Origin: Dipteris shenzhenensis
Taxonomy: Eukaryota; Polypodiophyta; Polypodiopsida; Gleicheniales
Direction: 5' to 3' (one strand)
Length of the DNA: 64,000 nucleotides
Assembly: GCA_047967505.1 (NCBI GenBank)
Contig: CM106539.1
Within the stretch, counting starts at the first letter, position 1, and each line of letters begins with the position of its first letter. The notes under the pieces were generated by a model, which was not told the DNA's origin, did not search any database, and saw only the letters and a program-made list of their open reading frames with translations. The translations under genes were made by a program, and so were the position numbers. Shown here one piece after another: positions 10,700 to 22,942 of the stretch.

Positions 10700-11915
10700 C
10701 CTTTTGCCCTAATAGTCTGATCCGAAAGCTCGATTCCTAGCTCCCACTCCGTAATAGGACCCTGACAAGAGGATCCATCTAGCTCCGACGAGATGGAGAT
10801 CTTGGAAGAGGTGATGCAAGTCCCCTCGGGTCCAAGGGCTTTCGAAGCCCCCTTCACTATTGTGGCCTCTCCCAACTCTCCTACTCTTTCTGTAGTGTCC
10901 AAGGTAAGAGTAGATTCTCCAACATGTCCAGACGTTTAGGCCGAATAGAGTCGATAGACATGGAGAACCCCTTTGTCAGCAAGTCTGTGGAAAGGGAAGG
11001 TCAGCAACAACCAGCTCCTAAAATGCAGATGGGGACTGAAAGCACCTCCTTTGCAAGGCACCCGCAATGGGAACACATGGATGATGAAGATCCATGGATG
11101 AGGGACTTTCGAGAACAAGACCCTAGTCGAGGAGATGCGAGAGAGGCTGTCAAGAAGGGGCGTCTTATGAACTCCTAACCGTCCTTGTGCCACTGACTTT
11201 CGTCAACTATGTGGCTCCAAAAGTTCCACCCTATTGCCCATGGCATGAAACCACCGTGCCTATGACCCATGTCCCACCCCGCATGTCCCACCCCATCCAA
11301 GAGTCCGATTGTTTCCATCTGTACATGTTGCTCTAATGAATGTAGGCCTTGGCGCATCTGTCCCAATGCTGGTACCAACAACTTAATGACTTCCACCACT
11401 AGGGCCAGGCTTAAGGCAACCCCTCCGCCAGCTCCCCAAGTAGTGCTAATTGATGAGGCAATGTGCACCTTGGTGAATGCCCTAGGAAGGGGGGCCACAC
11501 CACCTCCACCCGCCCCAGTGTTTCCCGTAGGGATCAGAAATCCCTCAAGGAGCCAACCCATAGCCATCTCCAAGTTAATGATAAATTCTTTGGGGAAGGA
11601 GACCCAGTCTCCCACGTGGAGCGATTTGAGAAGATATGTGAAGCCTTTGGAGCTCTTGGAGATCTATAAATGGGTAATGCAGTTGGTCTCAGCTTGGATG
11701 GCAAAGCAGGCCAATGATATAGGGCTCTCATCCTGAAAGAAAAAGTCAAATGGGAGATGCTGAGAAAAGCCTTCATTGTGGGGTTCACCCCTAGTGGACA
11801 TAAATGGAGCACAGTTAGCCAATTATATGAGATAAAGCAGAATGACAAGGAATCTCTTCGAGATTACATAGCCAAAATCAAGCACCTCAATTCCTGTTGC
11901 AAACCAAATGAGTAG
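10700..11915 (+). pseudogene. Gypsy gag (capsid-like) relic
   Basis: The region switches frame several times. The N-terminal part gives a Ser/Pro/Glu-rich frame (10920-11178, MSRRLGRIESIDMENPF). The retrotransposon-gag core is visible at 11555-11915: FGEGDPVSHVERFEKICEAF, then KWEMLRKAFIVGFTP and LYEIKQNDKESLRDYIAKI. Those blocks (W-x2-L, F, then ESLRDYI) are the conserved helices of plant gypsy gag, which builds the virus-like particle. Stops at about 11670 and 11915 inactivate it. Protease and RT relics follow in the same order as in intact elements. Confidence 0.7.
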
Positions 11916-12204
11916 ACCCGAAGATGCATGACCACCTGATGGTTATGAATCCTACCTCCTTCAATCTATGCTGCAAGGTGGCTATCCATATAAGTGATAA
12001 TATGATGGACAATGATAATTTGTATAAAATCCTGATCCCATCAGAAGTAGCACCATTAATTAGATCTCCTAGTGTGGAGACGATCAAGAAGGAGACCAAC
12101 GAGCCCAAGGGCTTGGATATGAGTGAGTTGGCCTCAAATTTGCTGAATCAACTAGGCCAACAGTGGAGATCAAGAACCTCCAAGGAGGCACCAAGCAAAC
12201 TACA

Positions 12205-13283
12205 CTTGTTTCCACAAGAGAATGTTTGGTGTGGGGTATACAATGGCAACCATCCCTCCAATGAGTGTCCTTGCATGAGGGCAAAAGGCTAGCACCCTAC
12301 TACGCACACTATCATAGATGGGAAAACCACGATACCTCCCAATGCTAATTTCCAAGGTCCCTGTCCCAACCCATGTATCAAATGAGACCCCCATTAGCCC
12401 TGATGGCTCCACCTAATCCTATGAATGCACAAGGTGGTCCTTTGGCTAGTTCAAGCCTAGTACAGAGCCCAGCAGACTCTATTACCACCACCCATACTAG
12501 GCCCTCAACCTCCACTATCTCGTATAGATCCGGTCAATCAAGTATTGGTAGAAAAAGTGCCCAATGATTGGGAGGAGATGGATCCAGACCATGGACCCCT
12601 TGACTACCACCCCTACGATGAAGTGGCACCCTAAGTCACTACCTCCTGCAAGAGGATCAGCAAGTCCCATGTTCCAGACCGCTCCCTTGAACTCAAGGGC
12701 TAGAGACCTAAACTTTGTCACCCAAAGGCCACTGATCCAATGCTATACCTACCAGGGCCCACACAAGGCAAGTGAATGCCCCTACAAAGGTACTTCAAAC
12801 CCTCCTATGTCATGCTTCAAGTGTCAAGGGCCACATTTCTTGAAGGATTGTCCCTATAGGGATCTTACCCCCATTGCTTCTCCCACGACCGGCCCTACAC
12901 CCTTGTGTGCAAGGTGCAGAATCGAGCATTTGTTCAAGGACTATCCCTTGAGAAGACCGACAACCATAGTCACCCCTCCTAAGAGCACCGGCCTTAACTT
13001 GCTCAGTATCGAACAAGGCCAGGTGGCCATAGTACCCTTAAAAGTCATTACAAGGATGCAAGCCAAAGCAATAGGTAAGGCAATGAGGAAACATGCCAGG
13101 AAGGGTAAAGGGCCCCTATTGCAAGGCCCTGAGGTCCCTCAACATCTGCAAACCCGATCCAAGAAGGCCATATGGGTAGGTGATGGGTATGATCAGGTGC
13201 TCATCCAAGATGGTTCCAATGAGGAGACAACCACCCTCCCCACCTCCTCTGCCTCCGAACGTGCTTCCACCCAGGGTGACTGA
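12205..13283 (+). pseudogene. Gypsy nucleocapsid with four zinc-knuckle-like motifs
   Basis: Four CCHC-like motifs occur in series: WCGVYNGNHPSNECP (about 12230), CYTYQGPHKASECP (about 12744), CFKCQGPHFLKDC (about 12813) and CARCRIEHLFKDYP (about 12909). The third has a full C-x2-C-x3-H-x4-C set; the others have lost a cysteine to Tyr. A single frame (12564-13283, 239 codons) holds the last three plus a basic tail. Zinc knuckles bind the element RNA. Most plant gypsy gags have one to three, so a series of four at irregular spacing is unusual and may reflect duplication. Confidence 0.65.
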
Positions 13284-13289
13284 GAGGTA

Positions 13290-14250
13290 CCTCTGAGCTC
13301 AGGTGTAAATAAGCCAGTGCAGACCCAAGGCCTAGCACCCCTACCCTCCTATAAGGAAACCTATCCTCACCGAGTCCTAAAGAAGAAATATGTGATAGAG
13401 GCTTAGAACTTGGTACGGGACTACCAGGAAAATTTTGAGCATAGACTCAAGGCAAGTAGAAGGTCGAATAGCATCCATCCAGCCCACCTGACTAGCCACC
13501 TAGGAGAAAAGGCGCTCAAAGTGCCGAACAGGGTGGAAGAAGAGGAACGTTTCAGCTTTGATAAAGTCAAAGGCTCCATATCTGATGCAGAAAATGGTCC
13601 AGGAGGACCCAGTATTGCAAAACCTACTGGAATAAGGATATCTTTATGGTTTCAAGGACCCGCTATCAATGGGAGGAGAGTCTTCACAAGAACCCTGTGA
13701 TAGTGCCGGGTTGGCTGCCTTCCTATCGACCAAGGTAAAAATGTTGATCACCTCCCTATTGAGAGGGAATCCCATCCTTTGGCGAGACCTATCCGACTAG
13801 ATGAACATATAATTCTTGCCCCCAAGGCAGACCAATCATTGCCAGAGGAGGGGCAGAACTTGCCCAAGGTTCCCATCAATAAGCTAGGCCAATACTTTAG
13901 GGTGATGACATGAACACTGCTATCCCAATAACCTACCAACACTAAAAGGTTGATGCCATCTTGGATGGGGGAGCGGGAGTGAGTGTGGGTACCAAGGAAT
14001 GCTGGGTAAAGTGGGGAAAACCTACACTCAATCAAACCCATCTGCTGGTGAAATTGGCCGATGACGGAACTGCAGAACCCTTGGGAGTCCTCACTAGCAT
14101 TAACATAAAAGTATTTGGATTCACATACCCCATCAGGTTTGTAGTCATGGACTTCACCCAATAGTCAAGATATGAGACTATCCTAGGCAGCAGACCCTTC
14201 TTACAAATGTCTGGGCTCCCACGACTGGTGTACCGATAACATCTATTTGT
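13290..14250 (+). pseudogene. Gypsy protease region relic
   Basis: The retropepsin signature is at about 13952-13985 (DAILDGGAGVSVGTKECW). Downstream come LLVKLADDGTAEPLGV and FTYPIRFVVMDF, then ETILGSRPFLQ, matching the flap and the ILGRPFL C-terminal block of gypsy proteases. The active-site D-S/T-G reads D-G-G here, as in the older relic at about 2900, suggesting both come from one family. In-frame stops and shifts at about 13700, 13910 and 14162 make it nonfunctional. Confidence 0.65.
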
Positions 14251-14439
14251 GGCACGAGGAACAAATCATGCGAGTGGACTTGCACACCTACAAGGCCCAC
14301 CCATTGTCAGGACACCTTTTCGCTTGCGGAATTTGACAGAATTTGATGCAACCATCTGAACCACGTCCCTGAAGTTGTTCCAACATTGTGAAAGGGAAGA
14401 GGATGAAAAAGAGTTTGATGTATTTTGCTATGCACCTCT

Positions 14440-15590
14440 TCTCGAGCTGGAATTTTATTAGAACTGAATGCACATCCTAGCCAACATTGATGTTCTAGAG
14501 AGAATAGGGTTCCAGATGAGAACCCCCGAGCTCAAGAGAATGACCCCAGTGGTCCCCCTTAGAATGTTTAATATGCTCAAACCTCGTGAGGTGAGCAAAG
14601 GGGCGGTAAGGGTCAAATCAAACCTCCACTGGCTAGCATATGTGGGTGCCACGACTGCTCACCATGAGTTCTCTTCTAATTGGGGAGCTAGGGTGAGCAA
14701 GATAACCTCCCCAGTTGGCTCTATAAGTGCAATGAAAGAGCCCCCTTCAGGTTCGAAATTCCCTTTATCCAAAAGCTTGGCTAAGACCAAAAGAACCACT
14801 TCTCCTGCAAAAATAGAGGAGAAATTTGAAGAGAAGGAAGACCTACGACAGGTACCAGCCCACCACAAGGCCTACATGATCGAGGATCGCAAGATCTTAT
14901 ACCAACAAGCCAAGAGATCTCGGGAAGATGGGTGCTCCCAAGGATATGATGGTCTAGCCCCAGTCAAGGAGGTAAACCTGGCTCTGGAAGGATAGGACCC
15001 CCAACTTGTATTCGTCACCAAGACGATCTCACCCCCAATGAGGAGAATGCTCTAATAGCTCTCCTACGAGAATACAAGGATTGCATGGCCTGGAAATACA
15101 CCGATATGAAAGGGGTGCTTGTTGAAGTAGTGCATCACACGATTTCCATGCTGGACGGCCGGTACGTCAACTATGAATCCCAAGTACACGCTCATAGTGA
15201 GGGAGGAAATCCAAAAACTCATAGATGCGGTATTCATCTATGAGATCAAGCATACGGCCTGGGTGTCACCCATCGTGATAGACTATAGTCCTGAAGAAGA
15301 AGGGAAAAATTAGAGTATGCATGGACTTGAAAAAAGTTAATGTCACCATCACGTGCAACCACTACCCCTTGCCATTCATGGAACATGTCTTGGAAAGGGT
15401 AGTTGGAAAGGAAGCCTATAGCTTCCTAGACAGATTCTCTGGGGATACAACCAAGTGTCCATTGGCCCAGAGGATCAACATAAAACATCTTTCACAACCG
15501 AGTGGGGTGTGTATGTGGCTAGAGTAATGATATTCGGGCTGACCACTGCACCGGCCACCTTCCAACAGATGATGATCACGGTGTGATATG
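14440..15590 (+). pseudogene. Gypsy reverse transcriptase, truncated
   Basis: After a 175-codon linker frame (14468-14995) come RT blocks: VREEIQKLIDAVFIYEIKHT then AWVSPIV (motif 1), VCMDLKKVN (motif 2 at about 15318), LPFMEHVLERVVG then SFLDRFSG, and TEWGVYVARVMIFGLTTAPA then TFQQMM (motifs 3-4). The sequence breaks off before the catalytic YxDD block, at about 15590. Fingers and part of the palm are therefore present but the polymerase centre, RNase H and integrase are absent. Frames change at least four times. Confidence 0.75.
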
Positions 15591-15599
15591 AAGTTGGGG

Positions 15600-16880
15600 G
15601 TAATGAAGTTCACGCACCTCTTAGCTTCCTGCTCTTCCTAATCTTAATAATGGAGACCCTTATCACTTGAAAAGAGAGATGAAGAAAATATGCAAAGAAA
15701 ACCACAACATATCTTTCTCCTTGCTTTCCTTAGAGGAGAATGAATAAGGTAACATCCCAAGTGATGTTGTAGTCCAGCATCGGGAGAAGAAAAGGATCCG
15801 CAGAGGCCATTATCTCACCAAGCCGGTCGGCGCCAAAGAGAAGAGCGATGCGTTGTTGGAAGAAGATCTTTCGGCTCCACATGACATGAACTAATATATA
15901 TCTAGGGGCTTGAAGGGGTTGATTTGGCTAGATGGGTAAATTCTGGGGAAACATGGCACCTCCTTCATAGAAGCCTCTAGAAATGGCTCAAAATCATTCT
16001 ACAAATTGCTAGAAAACACATAGGTCTATAACTTCCACCAGAGAACTGATATCAGAAATTAAAGTACATAAAGGGATGTGCCTTGAAGGAGCTTCATACT
16101 GATACAAGTTTCATTGAAAACAGATAACTAGTTGAAGAGATATGGACAATTTATTGAAAGGGGTAAAAACTATCATGAAAATAAACTGTTAAACTCAAAG
16201 ACTCATAACTTTTTACAGTAGTATTTGATTCAAGATCTAATCACATAAGAACATGCGCCTTGAAGAGAGCTTGTGCTGATATAAGTTTCATCAAAATCGG
16301 ACTATCCAGTAGAAAGTTATGAGCAAAACACTAACAAGGGGTCAAACTATCATAAAAACTACCCTCCACCCATGCTAGTTTCACCTGAGCAAACTACTCC
16401 CTCAAGGCTCCACAATTATCAACGATCCAATACCCCTAGAATTTGCCTAAAGAGAGGAAGAAGCTTGCATGGTGGCTTGGCAAATGGATGGACCATGTGT
16501 GCATAGTGAGCAGCCGAACAAGAACTACTTTAGACACTTGAACAGAGAGAGAAAAGGACATAGGAATGGAGACTCAAGAAAAATGATAAGAAGTGACTTT
16601 CATTGCCATGAGAGTAAGACTCCACTCAGAGACACTCAAAATACTATAAACACAAGGGGGAAGAAGAGGTTTCATACCCATAAGAGGGAGCGGAAGCTCC
16701 AAGACTACTCATACAGAGAGAATAAACTAGAGAGAGATGGAGTCAAGAGTCTACATAAGAGAATATCTACAAGAGGGAGAGAAGGCTCATGGAAAAGGCT
16801 TAAGGAGATTGGAGCTATAATAACATGAGGCCTAATGGTGGAAGAGATGATGAACAAGGGAGAGGAGGGCTCCTTTTATA
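15600..16880. other. Unassigned, LTR-like features
   Basis: It begins where the gypsy RT is cut. Purine-rich DNA at 16500-16860 is followed by AGGGCTCCTTTTATAGAG, a minus-strand TATA motif (16872-16881) in the same setting as the TATA motifs of repeats A and B. A 119-codon ORF (16469-16828) is Arg/Lys-rich because of the purine bias and is probably not a protein. A fragment of an LTR is the most economical reading. Confidence 0.35.
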
Positions 16881-17084
16881 GAGATTTTATCACCCTCCTT
16901 CACCCATTTACAATTGCTGCTTGTAGATTCTTTTACCCATAAATCACATAAGCCCGTATGTCACCATCCATGTCCTTTTTGGCTACTCTTGCCATGTGTC
17001 CCATCAAAAGATGCTCAAGACTCTTAAAATATTAAGAGAGTCAAGAGTTCAGGACCTCCGCATTCGTAATCTCCATGGATGCCA

Positions 17085-17545
17085 CATCTAGTACTATTCA
17101 ACACTATTTAGCATCAACTACTATTTAGCATTTAGGACTGCTGAGCATTTAGTAATATTAGCACTACCTAGCATTCAGTACTATTTAGCATTTAGTACTA
17201 AAAGCATAAGCATTTAGTACTATTTGGCACTATCTAGCACTGCTAGTACAGTTGTGTTTCAGCACTATCTAGTACTGTGTATTTAGTACTAAAAGGATAG
17301 CTAAAAAGGCTAAATACTACTAAGCATCTAGTACTAGTTAGCATTTAGTACTATTTAGCACTGCTAGTACTGTGTGTTTCAACACTATTTAACATTTAAC
17401 ACTATTTGGCATTTAGTAGTATTTGGCATGATGTAGTACTATTCAGCACTATTTAGCATTTAGGAATGTTCAACATTTAGTAAAATTGGCACCACCTAGC
17501 ATGTAGTACTATATATCATTTAGTACTAAAAGGATAGCCTAAAAG
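17085..17545. repeat. Irregular minisatellite of AGCATTTAGTACTATTT
   Basis: The motif and close variants (AGCATTTAGTACTA, TTTGGCACTATCTAGCA) recur about 15 times with variable spacing and no fixed period. It ends at the CACTA-like left end at 17551. Confidence 0.85.
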
Positions 17546-17550
17546 GCTAA

Positions 17551-18868
17551 ATCACTACTACACATGGATCTTATTGCGATGTTTAACTACCGACGTTTAG
17601 CATGCGCGGGGTGCTAATCGTCGGTATTGGAAGCACGCCTCGTCAAGGGTCGCTATATAGCGACTTTAGACAATTGTCGCTATATAGCGACTTTTATAAG
17701 AATTATAAGTGTCGCTATATAGCGACACTGAGATACTTTTTTATAGCGACGTCAGAGAGATTTTTTTCTCATGTCGACCTTAAAAGTTAGTTTTCTCCAA
17801 TGGCAAATTTTTTTAAATTTTCATACATGTTTGACCTTTTGAGAGAATAAAATTATGAGAGCATGTACATCAAGCCTTTGAAGCTCATATAATATTCATG
17901 TCCAAGTTTGAGATGAAAAAAATCAATGAAGAGAATTTACATCAACGGTTTCATCTTGAGCCAAGTCTAATGTGCCAAACAAGTCTATCTCTAACTCTAT
18001 ACTGAGTTGACCTCCTATATCATCATCGTACTCTAGCATCGTATGTTCACGTAAAAGTACTTGATCATCTTCTTCAATAAAGTGTGGTGATTCTTGATGA
18101 TCGTTGTCTTCTTCCTCAATATCATGATCTCCATCTTCCTCCTGTGCGATGTCATTATGCACATCTTCCTCTTGGATCATATTGTGATCTTCATCTTCTT
18201 CGCTAGATTCATCTGGATCAATTAGATCCGGCATTGGTAGTGGCATCTCCATATCCACATCTCTATCTTCAAAAATTTGCTTACTTCATGGTGCAACTTG
18301 GATCACATACCACCATCTTGGATCAAAACGATCCGGATGAAAAACCACCTATATTGAAGATGGGTGCCAAATGTCGTCAATTATATATATGAAATTATGC
18401 TTAAGTACATGTATCAATGGATCTTTAAAAACGAAAGCTTCGATTAATTAAATCATTAGTATGCACCTGCTCACAGTGCTCGGAAGAACAAAAGTATCAC
18501 TTTCATTGGTCCAATGTTTGGTGGAGTCTATTGCAAAGAAACCGCTACTATCTTTTCTCACTATTGCATGGGGACCGTTGTAAATAGTATAAAATCACAA
18601 CATAAGTTGCAAGAAAATATATTAACAATAATAAAATAGCATCTATGAGCTTCTTTTTTAACTTTAAACAATAAGTGTCCTGGAGCGCCGCTATATAGCG
18701 ATGTTTTGCTTTGTTCTATCACTATATAGTGACGATTTGCTCTGTTTAGTCACTATATAGTGACGCTTTTAAATATAAGCGTCGCTATATAGCGACTGAC
18801 CAGTGTCGCTATATAGTGACGCTGAGGGTTAAAACCCGAAACCCTGCGGTGCGGTGCTTTTTTTAGTA
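17551..18868 (-). mobile_element. CACTA-like non-autonomous element
   Basis: The left end reads CACTACTACACATGG. The palindrome GTCGCTATATAGCGAC occurs at 17649-17664, 17676-17691 and 17711-17726, and again with small variants (GTCACTATATAGTGAC) five times at 18688-18819. Clusters of short repeats in both orientations just inside the ends are the hallmark of CACTA subterminal regions, where the TNPA protein binds. The right end is less clear (TTTTTTTAGTA at about 18868) and no perfect 3-bp target duplication was found. Internally it keeps only a C-terminal transposase fragment on the minus strand. Confidence 0.6.
17923..18579 (-). pseudogene. CACTA transposase C-terminus, DUF4216-like, with acidic tail
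   Basis: The minus strand reads GPHAIVRKDSSGFFAIDSTK, DTFVLPSTVSRCI, then DPRWWYVIQVAP, one in-frame TGA, SKQIFEDRDVDMEMPLP, and finally an Asp/Glu-rich 100-residue tail. The order GF-x-VN/ID, PFVLASQ-like, W-x-VV, PRD-F-D followed by an acidic end is that of the DUF4216 region at the C-terminus of plant TNP2 proteins. The acidic tail frame (17923-18258, 111 codons) is intact; upstream parts have stops. Lying inside the palindrome-flanked element, it supports the CACTA call. Confidence 0.5.
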
Positions 18869-18869
18869 A

Positions 18870-19470
18870 TCTCTATTGTGAGAAAAGCAATTTCTCCTCC
18901 CACCTATATCCAATGACCTCGCTTTCCTCCTCTCTATTCTCTGCTCCTCACTGTTACTCAACCCCTCTCCTAACACTTGTGCTCCCTCTCCACCCTTCTC
19001 CCTCTTTGCTTGTGTGAAAAGAAGTTTTTCAAGAAGGTGAGTCTCTTTGAGCAATGTAGGTCCGTTTTTTGTGAGATTTCGTTTTGTGAGTGTTGAAGCA
19101 TTTTTCTCCTTGTATTGCTAAGGCTATGTGCTAGTTTAAATGCTTGATTTTCAAGGGTTAAAGACAAAAAACGAAATTTTGTGAAAGAAAAGAAGACTCA
19201 CCTCTTCTAGTCTTTTTTGTATTTCTCTTCCTCCTCTTTCTCCTTGTCCTCTCAATCCAATCCCTTTGAGAATTTGCTTCTTTAAACTCCTCCTTCCTCT
19301 AACTATTTATTTGAAAAATGGTATGTTTCCTCTCTTTTGTAGGGCCAGTCTACAAAACACCGAGCGGGACTATTCCAGGTAAGAAAGTGCTTCCTCTTTT
19401 TTCCTTTTGTTATTTTTGTTATTTGCATTGGCCTGTAGCTAGCGCCTTAGTAGTGATGGGCATAGGAACC
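18870..19470. other. Unassigned; short exon-like segment
   Basis: Mostly T/C-rich. At about 19342 TTTTGTAG precedes GGCCAGTCTAC, and at about 19379 CCAG is followed by GTAAGAAAG. These are acceptor- and donor-like sites bounding a ~38-bp segment on the plus strand. It could be a leader exon of the ORF at 21009. Weak. Confidence 0.25.
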
Positions 19471-19815
19471 CTCTCTTCCCCTCTCTTCCCTCTTCTTTTC
19501 CTCTTTTCTCCTCTTTCTTCTCTTCTTTTTCCTCTTCTTTTTCCCCTCTTTCAATCTCTTTTTCCTTATTCTTTTTCCCCCTCTTTCAATCTCTTTTTCC
19601 CTCCTTTCCTTCTCTTCTTTTTTCCCTCTTTCAATCTCTTTTTCCCTCTTCTTTTTTCCCCTCTTTCAATCTCTTTTTCCCTCCTTTCCTTCTCGTCTTT
19701 TTTCTTGCTTTCAATCTCTTTTCCCCTCTTTCAATCCAATCTCTTTTCCTTTTTTCCTCTCTCTTTCCCCCCCTCTTTCCCCTCTTTCAATCTCTTTTTC
19801 TCTCTTTTTCTTTTA
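19470..19815. repeat. CT-rich repeat with CTCTTTCAATCTCTTTTTCC units
   Basis: Low-complexity pyrimidine tract in which CTCTTTCAATCTCTTTT recurs about seven times at roughly 60-70 bp intervals. The frame through it (19318-19821) is a composition artefact. Confidence 0.9.
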
Positions 19816-20965
19816 TGCTGATATGCTCATGCATAAGCATAAGCATATGCTTTGTTTCCTTTCCCTCTTCTTCCTCTTATGCATAAGCATAAGCATAAGC
19901 ATATGACTCCTTCTCTTATGCTCATGCATAAGCATAAGCATGAGAATATGCCTCCTTCTCTTATGCTCATGCATAAGCATAAGCATAAGCATGAGCATAA
20001 GCATGAGCATATGTCTCCTTCTCTTATGCTTATGCTTATGCATGAGCATATGTCTCCCTCTTTCAATCTCTTTTCCTCTTTTCCTCTCTCTTTCCCCCCT
20101 CTTTTCCCTCTTTCAATCTCTTTTTCTCTCTTTTTCTTTTATGCTTAAGCTTGCTCATGCATAAGCATGAGCATATGTCTCCTTCTCCTTCTCCTCTTTT
20201 CCTCCTTTTCTCTCTCTTTCCCCCCCTCTTTTCCCTCTTTCAATCTCTTTTCATAAGCATATGTATTTGCCTATGCATAAGCATAAGCATATGTCTCCTT
20301 CTCTTATGCTCATGCATAAGCATAAGCATAAGTAGGAGCATATGTCTCCTTCTCTTATGCTTATGCTTATGCATGAGCATATGTCTCCTTCTCTTTCTCC
20401 TTCTCCTTCTCCTTATTTTTATGCTCTTTTCCCCTCTTCTTTTCCCCTCTGTTTATGTTAGCATATGTCTCCTTATCCTTCTCCTTGTCCTTCTCCTCTT
20501 TTCCTCCTTTCCTCTCTCTTTTCCCTCTTTCAATCTCTTTTCATAAGCATATGTATTTGCCTATGCATAAGCATAAGCATATGTCTCCTTCTCTTATGCT
20601 CATGCATAAGTATAAGCATAAGCATGAGCATATGTCTCCTTCTCCTTTCCTTCTTTCAATCTCTTTTTCCCCTCTTCCTCCTTTCCTTCTCTCATGAGCA
20701 TGTCTCATTTTCCTCCTTTCCTCTCTCTTTCTCCCCCTCTTCCCCCTCTTTCGATCTCTTTTCATAAGCATATGTATTTGCCTATGCTTAAGATTTCTCT
20801 TTTTTCTTTTATGCTCATATGCTCATGCATAAGCATAAGCATGAGCATGAGCATGAGCATGAGCATGAGCATGAGCATGAGCATAAGCTTTCTCCCCCTC
20901 TTCCCCCTCTTTTGATCATAAGCATATGTATTTGCCTATGCCTATGCCTATGCCTATGCTTATGT
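19815..20965. repeat. Hexanucleotide ATAAGC/ATGAGC arrays interleaved with CT-rich tracts
   Basis: Arrays of 6-bp units (ATAAGC, ATGAGC and their complements) alternate in orientation and with the CT-rich unit. Clusters are at 19825-20055, 20155-20380, 20545-20635 and 20770-20965. The 20840-20886 stretch has seven consecutive ATGAGC copies. Inverted neighbours (GCATAAGC... and ...GCTTATGC) allow hairpins. Confidence 0.95.
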
Positions 20966-21008
20966 TTGTTTTTTGTTTTTTATTTTCGTGTTTGTGTCTA
21001 TGTTAGAC

Positions 21009-21909
21009 ATGGGATCACGTCGCACGTCCGACGAGTACGGACAGCCTCGTAGGAGGAGACATCACGATCTCTATGCTCCCGAGGACTTTGATTCCTCTCA
21101 GGAGACACCTCAGGGGCCTACCCCTGGCCCGACTCCTCTCGGACGTAGCACTGCGACTACCCCTCGGGGAACTCCTTTGCTAGTAGCCCATGGCTTTGTC
21201 GGGAGTTCCGACGAGTTTGTAGCACAGATGACCGATGAGGAGGCAGTGAGATTCTTCACTCTGCTATCTCAGAGGATCTCAGCAATTACCTCTCCTACAT
21301 TGATGATTGGACCTACTGCCCAGCCGTCCCCTCGTGTCCCTTCGACCGAGGGGTCATCACTTGCGCGTGCCTTATTGTAAGGGAAGGAAGAGTAGAAGGG
21401 GCCGCTTATGTTGTGCTGACTCGAGAGATGTAGACGAGTCAGCACACTCACATCCCTACAAGTCTCCACTTGGTCCCGAGACACAATATCAGTCAGATCC
21501 TTTGCCCTCTCCTACTCCCACTGCTATCCCTCACTCTGGAAGCACTCGCACAACTTCCACTCGCTCTGACTCTGCCACTACCATGAGTCCTCCTTACCCA
21601 GTCGAGGACCTCTCCTATCCAATCATGGCTGTCGGAGAGATAATAGAAGATAGAAAGGGCAAAGCAGTGATGGCCACCATGAGGCGGTTGATGAGCTACC
21701 ACTTCAAGAGCGGCATTGCTACTGATTGGCGGTATCAAGATGACCAAAAGAAGCAGGCGGTCATTGATGAATTAAAACAAAAGTATCCTAACCCACCAAA
21801 TTGGGAGTTCAATGAGAATTATATGCGAGAGCACATCGGTTTGGTCTTGAAGCATCGTAGATTAACCTTGCGTACTTCCATCGCAAAGGGGATGGCTAAA
21901 CCCAGTTGA
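21009..21909 (+). pseudogene. Plant TNP/transposase_24-like ORF (Ptta/En/Spm family), frameshifted
   Basis: The first frame starts ATG at 21009 (MGSRRTSDEYGQPRRRRHHD) and runs to 21380. A frame change near 21385 leads into the second frame (to 21909), which ends in a conserved-looking block: VMATMRRLMSYHFKSGIATD then WRYQDDQKKQAVIDELKQKY, and a basic HRRLTLRT end. The tryptophan, K-x2-VI-x-EL and terminal K-HRR-L pattern is like the plant transposase_24 domain, a DNA-binding accessory protein of CACTA elements. The disordered Ser/Pro/Thr-rich N-terminus is also typical. Codon use is GC-richer than its surroundings. Family assignment from memory, moderate. Confidence 0.45.
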
Positions 21910-22942
21910 CTGACCTTTCTCTCTCCTTTCTCTCAAAACAGGAAAAATCTCTCAAGAAGAATGCCTCACTCAAAGAACTCTCTTGGAAATGACTTGAGAA
22001 GGAAATATCTCTCTCACACTTAATGAAATCTCTCAATGAGAATCTGAACAATCACTCAAGAGGCATGAACATGAATTTGTCTCTCTCTCACACACAATAT
22101 CTTAAGAGGAGAGATGTATGATGGAAGTTTTCCATGTGACCCCCGACTGCCACATCACCATTGAGCACATTTGCACTCCTTTTGCCCCTCCACCTAGATC
22201 AAGCCGTATCTCTTGATTCATGAAAAATTTGAGGGCCCTCCAAAAAGAAAAATCTCTCTTATTTTCATGCTCTATGTGCTCGTCACATCACACACACATT
22301 TCAGTGCAAGTATCACTCACTTTTGAGCCTTGCCGACAAATCCACTTCCTACATGCACATCAGCCTCTACATCGATGCATCTGACCCAGTAGATAAAAAG
22401 AACCAAAGAAAAAGAAATTATTTTCTACTCTTTTCTTCGATCGACGGGTGGTCTAGATCTAGATCAAAGTAGACTAGATCACCATAGAGGAGACGATTTG
22501 AATTTCTCCAAGTTGCCAATCTAAGCCATGCTCAAAATTCCCAACTGGTTCCTACTCGAAGTTAGTCCCTATGCTCACATACGGTTTCACATCATCACAT
22601 TACCTGAAACTTAACGTTCATTAGTTCAGTGAGCAGACTTTAGAGTTTTAAGAGGCATTGCCAATTGATCAGTGGGCAGATAGCACATGATTTGATTTCA
22701 CACACTCATGCCATCTTTGTAAAGCCTATTAGGCCATTTCACGGCATTGTGCACTTTATTCTAGCCTTCTAAAGCCTCTTGGATATTTCCATCATCATTT
22801 GCCACAAGCCTTGTAATTCAGATTGGATTATATATTGTAGTTCTATCTTCACCAATAGTTCAGATTTCACTTGCCACAGTTAGTGTTTTGTAGTTGATTC
22901 AGACAATGATTTTCACGACCCTTTGAGTATATTTCTTGCACC
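21910..22942. other. Unassigned spacer, possibly copia 5' leader/LTR
   Basis: CTCTCT-rich DNA with no supported frame. It precedes a copia gag start at 22943, so it may include that element's LTR and leader, but no primer site was found. Confidence 0.3.

Noticed and set aside
19813-20915. His/Met/Lys-rich ORFs (MHKHKHKH type)
   Set aside because: Direct translation of the hexanucleotide repeats; all three frames and both strands give similar nonsense.
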